64,000 bases of DNA from Paludibacteraceae bacterium (GTDB lineage Bacteria; Bacteroidota; Bacteroidia; Bacteroidales; Paludibacteraceae): NCBI GenBank assembly GCA_017477325.1, contig JAFUWV010000002.1:1-64000 (forward strand). Reading direction: 5' to 3'. A program made the position numbers and the translations under genes. This document shows, piece after piece, positions 20,301 through 26,833 of this stretch (the stretch's first letter is position 1; every line of letters begins with the position of its first letter). The notes under the pieces were generated by a model. That model was given only the letters and a program-made list of their open reading frames with translations, ran no database searches and had not been told where the DNA came from.

Positions 20301-22797
20301 TTGGCTCAAGCCCCGTAACCGTTATCTCTGTCTTGTTCTCTACTGTCTTGCTGAAGACAACCTTCGCAGGGTCAATAGCAGGCAAACCGTTTACGGTAGT
20401 CGTGCCTGTTGCCACCTCTACCTTGAACTTCGTCATTCCTGATGCTTCCCATTTCACTACTGCTGAGTCTGCTGCCGGGTCTGCAGTCACTCCCGACGGA
20501 GGAATACAGCTTGTCAGTATATCTATCGTCACCCTGTCTATCCTGCCTACTATTGCATACTGACTCGTCCCGCTCACCTGAGTACTCGTTGGCTGGGCGC
20601 GGAAGGCAAGCCAGTGACCGTCACCCTTATAGTCCGCAAGCGACAGGTACTGACGGCTGTACTCAGTGTTTGTACCGGGAGTAAACGTGCTTATCACCTC
20701 GAATGTCGACTGGTCGTACGGGTCGGTCATTATACCATACTCTATCGGACGTGTTGCCATCGCTGCACTCTGAGCCTTGCTGTATAGTTCCACTCCCAAT
20801 GTGTTCACCTTCACGTCTGTAGGCAACTGTGACAATGCAAACACTGTGTTCGAATACAACTGCAGTGCTACCGTGCCGTCCATTGTGGTCTTGGCGGCTA
20901 CCGTACCCGTCGCATAGGCTGCACCGTACATAGCCTGGTCACTGCCCAGCACTACGCACGAGGGCACTTGTGCCGTCTGGTTCGTAGTGCCGGTTTGGAA
21001 CATGAACATGTTCAACTTCGTATATCTTGGAGCCACGTCCGCTTCAAACGTGAATGTATAAGGTATAGAAGTCACTACGTCTGGAATACGATACTTCACC
21101 GGCATCGACCACAGACTCTTCTCATCGCCGTTTACCGCCTGGGCATAAATGATGAAACTCGTTGTCTTGTAGTTGTAACTTGCTGCCAACTCGCTCTTGT
21201 TGATGGTCACAGTGTTCCCCGTAAGCCCGTCTTTCCTTAATATTACGTTTGCTGTGGCAGGCTCTGTGCCGTCTTCTATTGTCATGGCTGCCGTGTTACC
21301 CGTCGAGAGTATCAGGTTCCAGCTTTGAGCTCCGTGAGTGTTAACCGTGATGTCGAAACTGTCTTCCTTCCAGTTGCCTGCTTGGGCCTGGGTAGGACGG
21401 TCACTTGCGGCCGGTTTCTTTATTTCAAGGTCGTCTATCCATATTATATTATCCTTGTTTGCAAAGTCGCTCATGAAGGCTACATACCTGCCCTCACCCG
21501 TGTAACTCGACAAATCCACTTCGAAGTATCTGAACTGGTTATAACCGCGGCAATACACTGTCTTCACCGGTGTAAACGATGCCTTGTCTGTCGGGTCAAC
21601 CATCACACCTACTGTGATGCCGTTGGCTGCATTCATTGCCTGGTACTGATACGACGTTGCCCAGAAGCTCACCTCCACGCCTTGCATGCTCTCTACGTTC
21701 AGCTTCGGTGTTGCGGCATAGCCCCAATGACCTGCCGGAAGATATGTCGTAGTCGTGCCGCAAAATTCCAGACAGGTGGTCTTTGTTCTCGAATAGTATC
21801 CCATGAATATGGCATTGTTCATCACATCGGTATTCACGTGAGGTATCGGGTACTTCAGGTCGTCCTCGCTCAAAAGGTCAGTGCTCCAATACCAGTCTGT
21901 CAGCTGCTCGGGCATGCTGGCTCCTGCAGGACGGTCGAAATCTTGAACGTAAGGCAAATCCACCACATTCGGAGTGCTGAACTTGTAGCATGCCCAGTCT
22001 GTCTCCTCGTCGCAATACGCCTTAACATATGCATAATACTGACTCCTTGTCTCCAATCCGCTTACTACGTATGTGAAATCAGGGGTCTTTGCGTGTACTA
22101 TCACGCTCTCATGCTCACTGTCTATCGTCAGTAGTGAATCTTTGGAGATGATAATTTCAAACTCCTCTGAGTCGAAACTGCCGTTCCAAGTCAGCTGCAC
22201 AGTGTGAGGGTCTATCTCTGCTGCCTCGAAGTTGTAAGGTACAGCGCATGTCGGCATCGGACGGACACGCACATCGTCTATCACCACTCCATGACCCATC
22301 GCGTCTGTGGCTTCGAAAGCAAACTGGTAGGTAGCACTCTTGGCTACCAACTCCAGCGTGTCGTCAACCCAGCGCGGAATCCTTTCTGTGTACTCCTTCA
22401 TCAGCACCCAGCTCGAACTCTCGCTCGTCCTGTAGTAAACCTTCAGGTGCTCAAAGTCACCCGTACGCTGGGGCTGAGCGTGAGCGAATATCAATATCGG
22501 ATTGAATACATCGCTCAGATTAATTACCGGAGAAATAAGCTTGGTAGTAAAACCCTGAGTCTGAGTCCCTTCGTTCCTCAATGCTACTCGCTTCTCACCT
22601 TCAAAATTCGTCGTCGGATACGAATACGCACTTCCTAATTCCGCTACCCAACTCTGGCTACCGGCCACATTCTCTTGTGTCCATGTTGCGGGAATACCCT
22701 GCTCAAAGCCCTCTCGCAACAGAAAGTCCGTAAACTCGGCAGAGAAAGCTGGCGCTGCTAAAGCGCAGACTAACCAAAACAGATAAATTCTCTTCAT
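14380..22797 (-). CDS. Giant nine-module Fn3/MAM-like surface protein
   Basis: The ATG at 22797 is chosen because it opens a clean signal peptide (MKRIYLFWLV...AFSA); the longer frame adds ten unlikely residues. The product is 2805 residues. It repeats a jelly-roll (MAM/cleaved-adhesin-like) domain ending in a hydrophobic-IDD(L/V) motif, followed by an Fn3 domain, at a period near 280 residues; module ends are near 171, 451, 752, 1011, 1279, 1549, 1837, 2146 and 2432. Four GCDS repeats about 50 residues apart (near 2546, 2596, 2649, 2701) follow. The end (KVFMDNRIYIIRNGKWFDVVG) is a short secretion-type tail. It is probably a surface adhesin or fibre, and is the first gene of the four-gene operon. 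Confidence 0.88.
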   Translation of the reverse strand: MKRIYLFWLVCALAAPAFSAEFTDFLLREGFEQGIPATWTQENVAGSQSWVAELGSAYSYPTTNFEGEKRVALRNEGTQTQGFTTKLISPVINLSDVFNPILIFAHAQPQRTGDFEHLKVYYRTSESSSWVLMKEYTERIPRWVDDTLELVAKSATYQFAFEATDAMGHGVVIDDVRVRPMPTCAVPYNFEAAEIDPHTVQLTWNGSFDSEEFEIIISKDSLLTIDSEHESVIVHAKTPDFTYVVSGLETRSQYYAYVKAYCDEETDWACYKFSTPNVVDLPYVQDFDRPAGASMPEQLTDWYWSTDLLSEDDLKYPIPHVNTDVMNNAIFMGYYSRTKTTCLEFCGTTTTYLPAGHWGYAATPKLNVESMQGVEVSFWATSYQYQAMNAANGITVGVMVDPTDKASFTPVKTVYCRGYNQFRYFEVDLSSYTGEGRYVAFMSDFANKDNIIWIDDLEIKKPAASDRPTQAQAGNWKEDSFDITVNTHGAQSWNLILSTGNTAAMTIEDGTEPATANVILRKDGLTGNTVTINKSELAASYNYKTTSFIIYAQAVNGDEKSLWSMPVKYRIPDVVTSIPYTFTFEADVAPRYTKLNMFMFQTGTTNQTAQVPSCVVLGSDQAMYGAAYATGTVAAKTTMDGTVALQLYSNTVFALSQLPTDVKVNTLGVELYSKAQSAAMATRPIEYGIMTDPYDQSTFEVISTFTPGTNTEYSRQYLSLADYKGDGHWLAFRAQPTSTQVSGTSQYAIVGRIDRVTIDILTSCIPPSGVTADPAADSAVVKWEASGMTKFKVEVATGTTTVNGLPAIDPAKVVFSKTVENKTEITVTGLEPTTTYYYCVSTICGDEVVSGSVSNFTTDCPEITNLPYIVDFEQYASNDKPLCWLFSSNNTTTAAFATASYAHGGSKSMRMYRSAGGKIYTILPLFDANPQDVELTFWMRRYSTSNMGNDSLEVGVMSDPSDNSTFEKVTCFKPITATYVECVVNFEAYTGTAKYIAFCMTNTMNTGGYVFDDINVSRLAACRKVRDLSVGDLKHNGATATWKASGAPKYQFVVMTKNMSPDEALAGTTDVVVNQESTTNSLTFTSSLIEPYTTYYASVRGVCDGSNGEWSTVVSFRTSCQPVSPADFGTEGVETFDAAGVLNCWTTGIMTGTTQAATINSNALYLYSNASSEGSYAVLPQLDITDVKKIQLSFDAHAGTVYSDSHILNVGVVTNPQNMATAVVVKEMELPIVTAITATSEVFRYTVRFNNYEGDLYGNFGTQPYFITVSNGVIDRIHIDNVSVEYVGEVMEPVDMVFDTIGRDMIQISWEKGLGNKFEVKVATEPIDPSVEASLKTITVDNDTTAIITGLSPQTKYYIYIKTVDGSKESKWSNVRWATTECPVTTPLPLTENFDGYTIITGAPYTQPDCWALYYAGGELASQARVASEAKISGEGGLLLTSQGSTGNNSYAVLPAVAEPLNTLSVKLSAKTASGTISERKLYVGATTANEPYATMVESITWVDSIVFTNGNWQHKYVDLQTYTGAGKHIVLGFVGGDKNNASTSAQIYIDDLSVNTTSSCKAPFNTSLVSRGKDFLEVQWVDDFANSWEIAYYPVGSTLSEAKKAVSNEKSVKLTGLEPSTTYNVLVRAACGSDNYSEWTPAFEASTYCLVPYAAASWDFEESFESLQSCWFVGQVGQYGSFGISTNTPSGSYVNRYAHNGESALRLYGQSGSDNNTYAIMPLVDANFNELQLRFFIRMIYMQDYENNNNDNFQNDGFNHGQSRNFFIGVIDDPDQIGDINNIKQIYKYEGPDYVAFGTKPNPWPENDLWDEIKIPLYGMSGKYIVFYSNGLFNEAYIDDVAIEPVEGCVAAIDIASENETDNSLDVTWQSGGDKWAVQVYDPENKEVYNNTVTGQAKLALSNLASNTIYKVKVQTICEGDARSTVTEGTVRTLCAKVDTVDASWDFESNIETYSISSYTYQKPGCWTLGTESVQKDNYMPRIVTDNATYHYSRNVSGAVGGSSCLMFYGAENSVPTFNSYAILPEMSFDIDNTMALHFSARLGNYETTLGAFRYSPISSSFPTDIVVGYTIGDDWSTFVPVDTVYIEKSLEIVAFQTKETERADRFWDTYVLPLDKYTGKDHRVCLVYNYLRNVSGTANQGQLYIDDLSIVPNDVCSAPYSIKVKGITSHSATISWEFTSVSDFHLQVSQVEDFSELLLDTNITVSQYTLNDLTQGTRYFYRIQHNCYGGELSDWSDVGDFVTNHSVRFSESFPYIGNDRPAHWTYGHGTTPQEAFSGTPMQQPYIFDTGDEWHPYPTEDVMTKGHMYCETYNNFTSVQWLVTPEIDLTDQTGKDLMLSFDLAVTSMTGDATTTADVPDEFWVLVSMDNAKTWTAENATQWSNTDSNADFSYGEIPVSNVGKKFYVDYSKYAGKNITLAFISVSKVTATKHYLHLGNVQINSYKKFEYAASLCQYEDFENEKVFIDGMEIETGTSVKDIFTPSPVNGVDDELILVSLNVEAVENHEYSDKVCAGHEYNGYGFSFIPAGSGTWQQKLQCTTGQGCDSVTTLTLEVVPAVEVDTFATMCHGSYFSLGNERYYTSGTYKDTLVSAVTGCDSIVTLYLTISPILEGSDEVWLCPGTTYQLGDTTLTTEGTYTRQITNFLGCDSVVTVKVHTAQAASTRYVQTICYGSTYTDENVSGISARGDYEFNLQTEYGCDSIVTLHLLVANVENVVNDTVLTTDLPYICNGEELIPADGEERLYTFLQNSDCGPITLNVTVGTVTGVSNLVGGKPTVQKVFMDNRIYIIRNGKWFDVVGNEVK

Positions 22798-22852
22798 AAC
22801 ATTATAGTCTGAAGCACTGCACCACATGCCTCATTTTTATTATTTAACCTGC

Positions 22853-22896
22853 TTATCGACAGTCATTTAATGTACCTTAGTGTAATCAGTCGATAA
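22853..22896 (-). promoter_or_regulatory. Inverted repeat in the adhesin operon leader
   Basis: Perfect 8-bp arms, TTATCGAC (22853-22860) and GTCGATAA (22889-22896), flank 28 nt. They lie in the untranslated leader between the promoter and the ATG of the giant protein. Could be an RNA stem or a protein-binding site. Confidence 0.6.
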
Positions 22897-22899
22897 ATG

Positions 22900-22938
22900 A
22901 AAAAACGGAGAACATTGGTGCCTCTGTCTCCATTTTTT
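22900..22938 (-). terminator. Terminator-like hairpin in the leader (attenuator candidate)
   Basis: The arms 22900-22911 and 22927-22938 pair at 11 of 12 positions (core GGAGA/TCTCC flanked by A- and T-runs). Read on the minus strand it is a stem followed by TTTTTT, located just after the predicted start near 22946, so it could terminate the operon message early. The same structure could work on the plus strand. Confidence 0.6.
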
Positions 22939-22952
22939 ACTATTTCCGACTG

Positions 22953-22984
22953 CAAAGTTAATACTAATTATAAATATGCACAAC
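22953..22984 (-). promoter_or_regulatory. Promoter of the adhesin operon
   Basis: On the minus strand GTTG (22981-22984), a 20-bp spacer and TAACTTTG (22953-22960). The predicted leader to the ATG at 22797 is about 150 nt, unusually long for this window. Confidence 0.75.
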
Positions 22985-23191
22985 ATTTTTTGACATAATG
23001 TAACTTTTTTCTTTACATTTTATGTCTTTTCTCTGCAAAACATTCAATATATTCTCCACTTTGTACCAAAAACACACTCACATACTTTATATTTTTATTT
23101 TTCGCCATCTAACAACATATAGCTAAAAATATATTAAAACTTGTCTCACCCCTCCCTCACCCTTCGCCTCCGTAAGCAATTTTCATCCATA

Positions 23192-23223
23192 TTTGCCTAT
23201 CTCCAAATAATATATTAACTTTG
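23192..23223 (+). promoter_or_regulatory. Promoter of pepO
   Basis: TTTG (23192-23195), a 20-bp spacer and TAACTTTG (23216-23223) match the consensus exactly. The start should be near 23229, 47 nt before the ATG. Confidence 0.85.
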
Positions 23224-23275
23224 CAACGTCTAACAAACCTGCATCTCAAGATAATAACATTTCAATAATATTACA

Positions 23276-25279
23276 ATGAAAACTAAACACTTATTCCTAA
23301 TTGCATTGACTCTTATGACAGCATCGTGCAAAAAACAGCAGACAACAGGCATCGACCTCACCAATCTCGACACAACGGCCGTTGCACAAAACGACTTCTA
23401 CCAATACGCTTGTGGAGGATGGATGGAGCAAAACCCTCTCACTGCCGAGTATAGCCGGTTTGGCAGCTTCGACAAACTCGCAGAAAACAACCGTAAACAA
23501 CTCAACCTCCTCATTGAGGAAATAGCTGCCAAGCAGCACAAACAGGGCTCTATTGAGCAAAAAATCGGTGACATCTATAATCTGGCCCTCGACACTGCAC
23601 GTCGCGACAAAGAAGGCATACTCACACTCAAACCCGAGCTCGATGCTATTGCAGCCATCGCTGACCGCAACGACCTCAGTCGCCTTCTTGGAGAAAGCAT
23701 GACTTACGGCATCTGGGGAATGTATGTTGACGCCGACGAGATGAATAGCTCAATGAATATTCTCAAGACTTATCAGGGCGGCTTCACTCTTGGGCAGAAA
23801 GAGTATTATCTCGACCAAGACGAGAACACCGTCAACATTCGTAATGCCTACACCAAACATGTCGAAAACATGTTCCGTCTCTTCGGCTATCAGAACCCCG
23901 AGCAACTTGCTCAGACTGTCCTCCGTCTCGAGACTCGGCTCGCTACGGCTGCCAAGTCCAACGTCGAGCTCCGTGACCCTATGGCTAACTATAACAAGAT
24001 GTCATACGCTGACTTGAAGGCGCTTGTGCCTCAGGTCAACTGGGACCGGTTCTTTGCTGCTATGAAGATCACCACCGACTCTCTCTCTGTCGGACAGATC
24101 AATCATCTTCAGGAAGCCGGACGTATGCTTGCCGACGAACCTCTCGAAGACCTCAAAACACTCTTCACGTGGCAGACTATCAACGGAGCGGCCTCATCGC
24201 TCTCTACTGAGATATACAACGAGAACTTCAATTTCTATGGCAAAATCCTCTCGGGTCGCGAGGAGCCTTCGCCACTCTGGAAGCGTGCCGTCGGTGTCGT
24301 CAATTCTACTCTCGGAGAAGCCGTCGGACAGATGTATGTCAAGAAATATTTCCCGCCAGCTGCCAAACAACGTATGTTGCAACTCGTAAAGAACTTGCAG
24401 ACAGCTCTTGGAGAACGTATCGACCTGCAGGAATGGATGTCTGACTCCACCAAACAGATGGCGCACGAGAAACTCAATGCCTTCTATGTCAAGATCGGTT
24501 ACCCTGACAAATGGCGCGACTACTCTGCTCTCGACATCGACTCACACCTCACTTACTACGAGAACCTTCAACGCGCAGCCAAGTTTGAGCAGGAGTACTC
24601 GCTCAGCTTCCTCAACAAACCCGTTGACCGCGACAAGTGGTATATGACACCTCAGACCGTCAATGCCTACTACAATCCCTCAACCAACGAGATTTGCTTC
24701 CCTGCGGGCATCCTTCAGTACCCCTTCTTCGATATGTCGGCCGACGATGCCTTCAACTACGGAGCCATCGGTGTTGTCATAGGTCACGAGATGACACACG
24801 GCTTCGATGACCAGGGCGCACAGTTCGACAAGGTGGGCAATCTCAACAACTGGTGGACCGAAGAGGACCGCACACAGTTCCAACAGCGCACCAAAGTCAT
24901 GGCCGACTACTTCGATAAAATCGAGGTCGCTCCGGGCGTATTCGGCAACGGACGTCTCACATTGGGGGAGAACATTGCAGACCACGGCGGACTCAACGTA
25001 TCCTTCCAGGCGTTTAAGAATGCTACTAAAGACTGCCCCCTTCAGACTCGCGATGGTTTCACTCCCGAGCAGCGCTTCTTCCTCGCTTACGCCAACGTAT
25101 GGGCACAGAACATTCGCCCCGAGCAAATTCTTGTACAAACCAAGTCCGACCCCCACTCTCTCGGTCGCTGGCGTGTCAATGGTGCTTTGCCGCACATTGA
25201 CGCATGGTACGAAGCATGGAACGTAACCGAGCAATCACCTCTCTTCGTCCCCAAGGAAAACCGTGTAACTATCTGGTAA
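23276..25279 (+). CDS. pepO: M13-family zinc metallopeptidase, PepO type, lipoprotein
   Basis: The 667-residue protein carries a lipoprotein signal (lipobox Thr-Ala-Ser-Cys, Cys about 18), placing it in the envelope. The N-terminal half is the helical M13 domain; the catalytic half contains the zinc motif HEMTH (His504, His508), the substrate-binding NAYYNP motif, the GENIADHGG glutamate motif, and the C-terminal PHIDAWYEAW region close to the end. Length and motif order are those of a complete neprilysin/PepO enzyme that cleaves small peptides. It has its own promoter and is divergent from the adhesin operon. Confidence 0.93.
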   Translation: MKTKHLFLIALTLMTASCKKQQTTGIDLTNLDTTAVAQNDFYQYACGGWMEQNPLTAEYSRFGSFDKLAENNRKQLNLLIEEIAAKQHKQGSIEQKIGDIYNLALDTARRDKEGILTLKPELDAIAAIADRNDLSRLLGESMTYGIWGMYVDADEMNSSMNILKTYQGGFTLGQKEYYLDQDENTVNIRNAYTKHVENMFRLFGYQNPEQLAQTVLRLETRLATAAKSNVELRDPMANYNKMSYADLKALVPQVNWDRFFAAMKITTDSLSVGQINHLQEAGRMLADEPLEDLKTLFTWQTINGAASSLSTEIYNENFNFYGKILSGREEPSPLWKRAVGVVNSTLGEAVGQMYVKKYFPPAAKQRMLQLVKNLQTALGERIDLQEWMSDSTKQMAHEKLNAFYVKIGYPDKWRDYSALDIDSHLTYYENLQRAAKFEQEYSLSFLNKPVDRDKWYMTPQTVNAYYNPSTNEICFPAGILQYPFFDMSADDAFNYGAIGVVIGHEMTHGFDDQGAQFDKVGNLNNWWTEEDRTQFQQRTKVMADYFDKIEVAPGVFGNGRLTLGENIADHGGLNVSFQAFKNATKDCPLQTRDGFTPEQRFFLAYANVWAQNIRPEQILVQTKSDPHSLGRWRVNGALPHIDAWYEAWNVTEQSPLFVPKENRVTIW

Positions 25280-25289
25280 ACCGAACAAA

Positions 25290-25335
25290 AAACTTTAAAC
25301 TTATAAACTTCTCTAAACTATAAACTCTAAACTAC
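25290..25335. repeat. AT-rich simple repeat (AAACTT/TAAACT family)
   Basis: The gap between the two peptidase genes is made of degenerate copies of AAACTTTAAACTT/TCTAAACTA. The reverse complement resembles the repeat at 60566-60690, so it is a dispersed intergenic sequence family. Confidence 0.6.
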
Positions 25336-25336
25336 A

Positions 25337-26146
25337 ATGGTCACCATGTTCATATCTTATGCTATTGTTCTTCACTCCATAGTGCCCGTACGTAGCACTC
25401 CCAGTGAAGCCGCCGAGCAGGAGACTCAACTCCTGTTTGGCGAGACCTGCGTCATACAAGAGGAACAAGACGGATGGTACTACATCCGCAACGACTATGA
25501 CGGTCAAGTCGGATGGGTGGACTGTCTTATGGTCACCAAGATGACTGAGCAGGAGTATCGCGAATACACTGCCTCCCCTCTCGATGCCATTGTCAAAGTG
25601 CCTATGGCCTATGCCGTAAGCGAAGGCAACGGGCAGACTTTCCCGCTCAATGCAGGCACACACCTGAGCAACTACCGCGACGGGCAGTTTTCCGTGCTGG
25701 GCAGTAAGTTCCGCATCGACCCGCAGATGGTCGCTCAGAAACCTCTCGAACTGACTAAGGACAACTTTATGCAGACCGTACGCTTCTTTCTCAACATACC
25801 CTATCTCTGGGGAGGAAAAAATTGCATGGGAATGGACTGCTCCGGCTTCAGCAGTATCATAATGAGTCTTTTCGGAAAGAAGATTCTGCGCAATGCACGC
25901 GAACAAGCCACGCAAGGCACAGAAGTAGGGTTCCTTGAGGAGTCACGCTGCGGTGACCTTGTCTTCTTTGGGCATATCACTCCCGAGCAACAGACCAAAG
26001 TGACGCATGTCGGCATCCTTCTCTCGCCTGACACTGTCATCCACTGCTCGGGGCGCGTAAAGGCTGAACGCATCGACTCCAACGGTATCATTTCCTCAGA
26101 AACAGGTCGCTATACTCACGACTTACTCGCTATACGCCGATACTAA
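25337..26146 (+). CDS. NlpC/P60 cysteine peptidase with N-terminal SH3-like domain
   Basis: The 269-residue protein has an N-terminal SH3b-like part (about 10-70), a linker, and an NlpC/P60 domain with catalytic Cys168 in MDCSGF, His224 in THVGI and His236 in VIHCSG. This matches YkfC-like enzymes that cut D-glutamyl/mesoDAP peptides from cell-wall turnover. No clear signal peptide is visible, so it may act in the cytoplasm on recovered muropeptides. It lies 57 nt after pepO, separated by an AT-rich simple repeat, and may be co-transcribed. Confidence 0.88.
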   Translation: MVTMFISYAIVLHSIVPVRSTPSEAAEQETQLLFGETCVIQEEQDGWYYIRNDYDGQVGWVDCLMVTKMTEQEYREYTASPLDAIVKVPMAYAVSEGNGQTFPLNAGTHLSNYRDGQFSVLGSKFRIDPQMVAQKPLELTKDNFMQTVRFFLNIPYLWGGKNCMGMDCSGFSSIIMSLFGKKILRNAREQATQGTEVGFLEESRCGDLVFFGHITPEQQTKVTHVGILLSPDTVIHCSGRVKAERIDSNGIISSETGRYTHDLLAIRRY

Positions 26147-26160
26147 AGTCTTGCCTCATA

Positions 26161-26188
26161 CGTAGAGACCTTGCATTGCAGCAAGGTC
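26161..26188. repeat. REP-like palindrome
   Basis: GTAGAGACCTTGC, six loop bases and GCAAGGTC form an 8-bp hairpin (26167-26174 with 26181-26188) between convergent genes. It shares the GTAGAGAC start with the units at 6476-6548. The phrase CAGCGTAGCGGTCT follows, also seen in the tandem repeat at 36874-36919. Confidence 0.6.
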
Positions 26189-26221
26189 CCACCTCTTTCA
26201 GCGTAGCGGTCTTTTGTCTTC

Positions 26222-26833
26222 TTACACCAAATGCAGCCGTATGGCCTTCTCTACCATACCGGCTGTATTTTTTACGCCTAACTTCTGACGCAGATACTTT
26301 GTGTACGAGCGAACCGTCTCGAAGCCCAGATATAGAACCTTGGCAGCCTCTCTCGAGGACTTTCCTTCCACTATAAGTTTCAGCACCTCACGCTCTCTTG
26401 GGGTCAGTTGGGGTATTGTCTCTGTCAGTGCTGCCGCCTTGCTCGCTGCAGCAGGAGAGATATATTTCTCACCTTTCGACACGTGCTCTATCGCTGCCAA
26501 TATCTCCTCTGCATCACTGTCTTTCATCAGATACCCGTCCACACCGCTTTTTATCGCACGCTGTATCACCTCCGCCTCACTGTACATCGTAAGGATAATA
26601 ATCTTTGTATCCTGAGAAGCCTTCCGTAGTTTGGGCAGAGCTTCTATGCCGTCACCGTCAGGCATCGCTATGTCAAGCAATAGCAGGTCCGGCTTTTTCT
26701 CTTCCAACTGTCCTGCTGCATCTGCTATTGTCAGAGCTATACCCGTCACTTCGGCTGTGTCTTTTGCCTCGATCACTTGTTTCAATGCCTGAGCCACCAT
26801 CTTGTGGTCATCTGCGATAATAATACTAATCAT
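26222..26833 (-). CDS. NarL/LuxR-type response regulator
   Basis: The 203-residue protein has a receiver domain (1-120) with acidic pocket Asp8/Asp9, phosphoacceptor Asp54 in LLLLDIAMPDGDG, and a conserved Lys near 104. A LuxR/GerE helix-turn-helix follows (about 140-203; LTPREREVLKLIVEGKSS). Its ATG overlaps the last 8 nt of the histidine kinase gene, so they are coupled and form a two-component pair. The likely target is the palindrome pair in the divergent intergenic region at 28787-28874 (inference from position and symmetry). Confidence 0.92.
   Translation of the reverse strand: MISIIIADDHKMVAQALKQVIEAKDTAEVTGIALTIADAAGQLEEKKPDLLLLDIAMPDGDGIEALPKLRKASQDTKIIILTMYSEAEVIQRAIKSGVDGYLMKDSDAEEILAAIEHVSKGEKYISPAAASKAAALTETIPQLTPREREVLKLIVEGKSSREAAKVLYLGFETVRSYTKYLRQKLGVKNTAGMVEKAIRLHLV

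Noticed and set aside
21325..22134. Open frame opposite the giant Fn3 gene.
   Set aside because: It is the reverse of a repetitive Fn3 region and the translation is low-information, Cys/His-rich; no promoter.
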